64,000 nucleotides of DNA from the NCBI GenBank assembly GCA_045634305.1, contig JAZQZZ010000044.1, positions 1 through 64,000 of the forward strand. Direction: 5' to 3'. Within the stretch, counting starts at the first letter, position 1; the number at the start of each line of letters is the position of its first letter. The translations under genes were made by a program, and so were the position numbers. The notes below the pieces were generated by a model. It searched no databases. It saw nothing but the letters and a program-made list of their open reading frames with translations, and was not told the DNA's origin. Origin of the DNA: HGM04593 sp045634305 (GTDB taxonomy: Bacteria > Bacteroidota > Bacteroidia > Bacteroidales > Bacteroidaceae). Below, piece after piece: positions 62,115 to 64,000 of the stretch.

Positions 62115-64000
62115 TTAATTATTTTCTAAAACTACAAGTAGATCATTAATCCACTCATTTGACTCATATAAACATTTAATTGCCTCAACATTCTCAATGG
62201 ACGCAGGGATCATCTGAGGATCCTTTTTTACATCCTTCATTCCTCGCATATATCTAAATGTTCTAGCAATATTCTGTTTTCGAACTTGAACACCATCTTG
62301 AAGTTTTGTATTTAAATAAATTTCCACAAAACGTCGAAGCAATTGTTTGTCGGTTGAATTCTGAATGAAGCTACTATGTTGCAATAATTTTACTACTTGC
62401 TGTTTATCTGCTTTTCTCCAGAACCCCTGGGGTAATAGAATCCATTCAAAACAAAACTCATTTGCAAAACGATGTAGTTCTGCGAATCCTTCCGTCTTGC
62501 TAAAATTTTTATCTGCCATTACATTATCGTAAAGTGCTCGCAATGTTGTTAAACTTGTTACTGCTCTATGCAATGGATAGAACTGAGTAAAAGGTACTTT
62601 ATGAGCAACAGCAATTTTATAACATTTATAAATTAAAGGGTCCGAGTATGGTGGATTTGTTAATAGTATCCAATTATTATCTGCATAAATTGGCGTTACA
62701 TAGTGCCTTGGTGTACAATTATTTAATGATTGAAAAATTAAACCGCCATTAGTTAAACATTCTGTAGGAATGATTAGGCGCTGTTTCTCCTTATCATAAG
62801 ATGTTTCAATGAAACAAGGCTGAGTCTCGTTATCAACCTTCCAATAATAGAATCTGTATTGCTCCACACCTTTTGAACCAATATCCAAAACGCCTGTTTC
62901 TTCATTTTTAATTTGCCTGTTGGCATACAGGTAAATACTAAACTCATCGCATTGTTGAATCGCATTTTGTGGACGTCCTAAAGGAAACCAACGCATATTT
63001 CTAAAATGGGATGGGTAGTTAACTCCATCCTTATCAAAGATGCGAAGGTTAAAATCTTCTCTAAGGATATATGGTAATGATATTTTTTGTTCGTTGTTAA
63101 TTATATCGTTATATCGCTTGATAACATTCCCATTAAGGCTCAACTCTCTATATAGAATCGGACGATATATATCCACTTCTATATAATCTGTTTCGGTGTC
63201 ATATATACGGAATTTGATTGTATCATCAATCTGATAAGTAGAGCCATTATCTTCATAATAGTTTGTTTCCAAAAAGATTTCTTCATCATCATATTGTACT
63301 TTACAAACTTTCCTTCCCGCAAGACCATCAAAGATGATTTTGTTGTTGGTTACATCACGTCGTATACAATTTGCTGGAATGAAGAAGTATTTATTTTTAT
63401 AGTTATATACAACACCATTACTCTTTACGCAAAGATCTAAAGAAATAACTCCAAAAGTATCATTCTCGGTTAATGTACATCTCCGCCTATTTTGGGTGTA
63501 CTCAGCTATTACATTACTATCTTTAAACTTTAAGGCAAAATTATCTTCCCTAGATTTGTTAGGATAAATTTTAATGGCTTTACCTGTTGGTATACCCATC
63601 ATCAACGGCAAATATTCATCTTTGCCATCAATAAAACACTTAATTAAAGCCTTAGAAGGGTCATGATACTTAATTATCTCTGTTCGAGGAACGAGCCTAA
63701 CAGAGACTTCTCCTTCCTGATATAAATTGTAGACCTTACCGGTTTCTTTGTCTATAAGCTGAACAACCTCTAAAATTTCACATATAGACCAAGATACATT
63801 TCCTATTATTTTGTTTTGTAGATTAGAAGTATTGCCTACAATATCATATGCCTCAGAAGGAAATAATACAGCTTTTGTATTTTTTTTGAATTCTCGCAAT
63901 GTAGTCCAACCCGAACCATCATCGGTAGCATACACCTCAATATACTTGTGGCCAAGGTCAAATGTGGTTATTATCTCACCTTTAGATGGCTGTAAAAGAT
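62115..64000 (-). CDS. 3' part of a large unknown gene upstream of the helicase
   Basis: The reading frame is open from the window edge to the stop at 62,115; the apparent GTG at 63935 is internal, because the frame continues upstream (LLQPSKGEIITTFDLGHKYI). About 628 codons are visible. The protein is beta-rich in its first half (KAIKIYPNKSREDNFALKF, CTLTENDTFGVISLDLC) and helical at the end (FVEIYLNTKLQDGVQVRKQN). No domain is recognised. Position directly before a DruE-like helicase makes it a candidate partner subunit (DruH-like place), but homology is not shown. Confidence 0.7.
   Translation of the reverse strand, partial: LLQPSKGEIITTFDLGHKYIEVYATDDGSGWTTLREFKKNTKAVLFPSEAYDIVGNTSNLQNKIIGNVSWSICEILEVVQLIDKETGKVYNLYQEGEVSVRLVPRTEIIKYHDPSKALIKCFIDGKDEYLPLMMGIPTGKAIKIYPNKSREDNFALKFKDSNVIAEYTQNRRRCTLTENDTFGVISLDLCVKSNGVVYNYKNKYFFIPANCIRRDVTNNKIIFDGLAGRKVCKVQYDDEEIFLETNYYEDNGSTYQIDDTIKFRIYDTETDYIEVDIYRPILYRELSLNGNVIKRYNDIINNEQKISLPYILREDFNLRIFDKDGVNYPSHFRNMRWFPLGRPQNAIQQCDEFSIYLYANRQIKNEETGVLDIGSKGVEQYRFYYWKVDNETQPCFIETSYDKEKQRLIIPTECLTNGGLIFQSLNNCTPRHYVTPIYADNNWILLTNPPYSDPLIYKCYKIAVAHKVPFTQFYPLHRAVTSLTTLRALYDNVMADKNFSKTEGFAELHRFANEFCFEWILLPQGFWRKADKQQVVKLLQHSSFIQNSTDKQLLRRFVEIYLNTKLQDGVQVRKQNIARTFRYMRGMKDVKKDPQMIPASIENVEAIKCLYESNEWINDLLVVLENN

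Noticed and set aside
32100..64000. Prophage or integrative element
   Set aside because: No integrase, terminase, capsid, relaxase, conjugation gene or att-like direct repeat is visible.

Overview
The window looks like a chromosomal segment of a gut-type Bacteroidales (phylum Bacteroidota). The support is a set of -7/-33 promoters of the TAnnTTTG / TTG type, a PerR plus reverse-rubrerythrin pair, an M13 lipoprotein peptidase, CotH, head-GIN, GH20 and TonB-fold outer-membrane proteins, and C-terminal tails of the form YIxNGKKxxxK on two secreted proteins. No rRNA, tRNA, integrase, transposase or CRISPR array is visible. The genus cannot be fixed from this sequence.

About 1-32,100 is ordinary core genome. 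It holds peroxide defence (reverse rubrerythrin, PerR), an ABC-F protein and an M13 peptidase, then metA, an acyl-ACP thioesterase and a CotH protein. A long minus-strand cluster of envelope genes follows (methyltransferase, head-GIN lipoprotein, SppA, rhodanese, SPFH lipoprotein, GntR regulator and a two-gene ABC exporter). Next come a GH20 hexosaminidase, a 1,504-residue papain-like/LamG/PKD secreted protein, a TonB-fold receptor, mannose-6-phosphate isomerase, an ECF sigma factor with a membrane partner, an FAD oxidoreductase, RadA, a CPBP protease and MenA. Long perfect hairpins separate several transcription units. A dispersed intergenic repeat family lies at about 4.96-5.1, 17.46-17.78, 28.8 and 30.47-30.58 kb.

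From about 32,100 to the end every supported gene is on the minus strand, the DNA looks more AT-rich, and the content is accessory. It holds an AddA/AddB-like helicase-nuclease pair, a BspA-type leucine-rich repeat protein without a signal peptide, and many small unknown proteins. It also holds an AAA ATPase, an HD-domain hydrolase, three tandem WG-repeat paralogs, a WYL regulator, an HNH endonuclease, a 2,119-residue DEAH helicase with a DUF1998-like C-terminus, and the 3' part of a large unknown gene that runs off the window. The helicase block resembles a Druantia-like defence locus.

The most interesting element lies at 41.8-46.5 kb. Two tandem modules each pair a PARP-like ADP-ribosyltransferase (YHG[TS] ... 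FGxGxYxT) with a NADAR-family (YbiA-like) ADP-ribose-processing protein directly downstream, by a 4-base ATGA overlap in one pair and a 2-base gap in the other. A PfkB-family sugar/nucleoside kinase belongs to the module. One copy is intact and one survives as a 30-codon stub that overlaps the NADAR stop codon, with 14 synonymous against 2 replacement codon differences from the intact gene. A third, divergent NADAR protein sits at 53.2-53.9 kb beside the WYL regulator and helicase block. I infer a reversible ADP-ribosylation toxin-antitoxin or anti-phage system with a kinase accessory. This rests on motif reading only and was not checked against any database.
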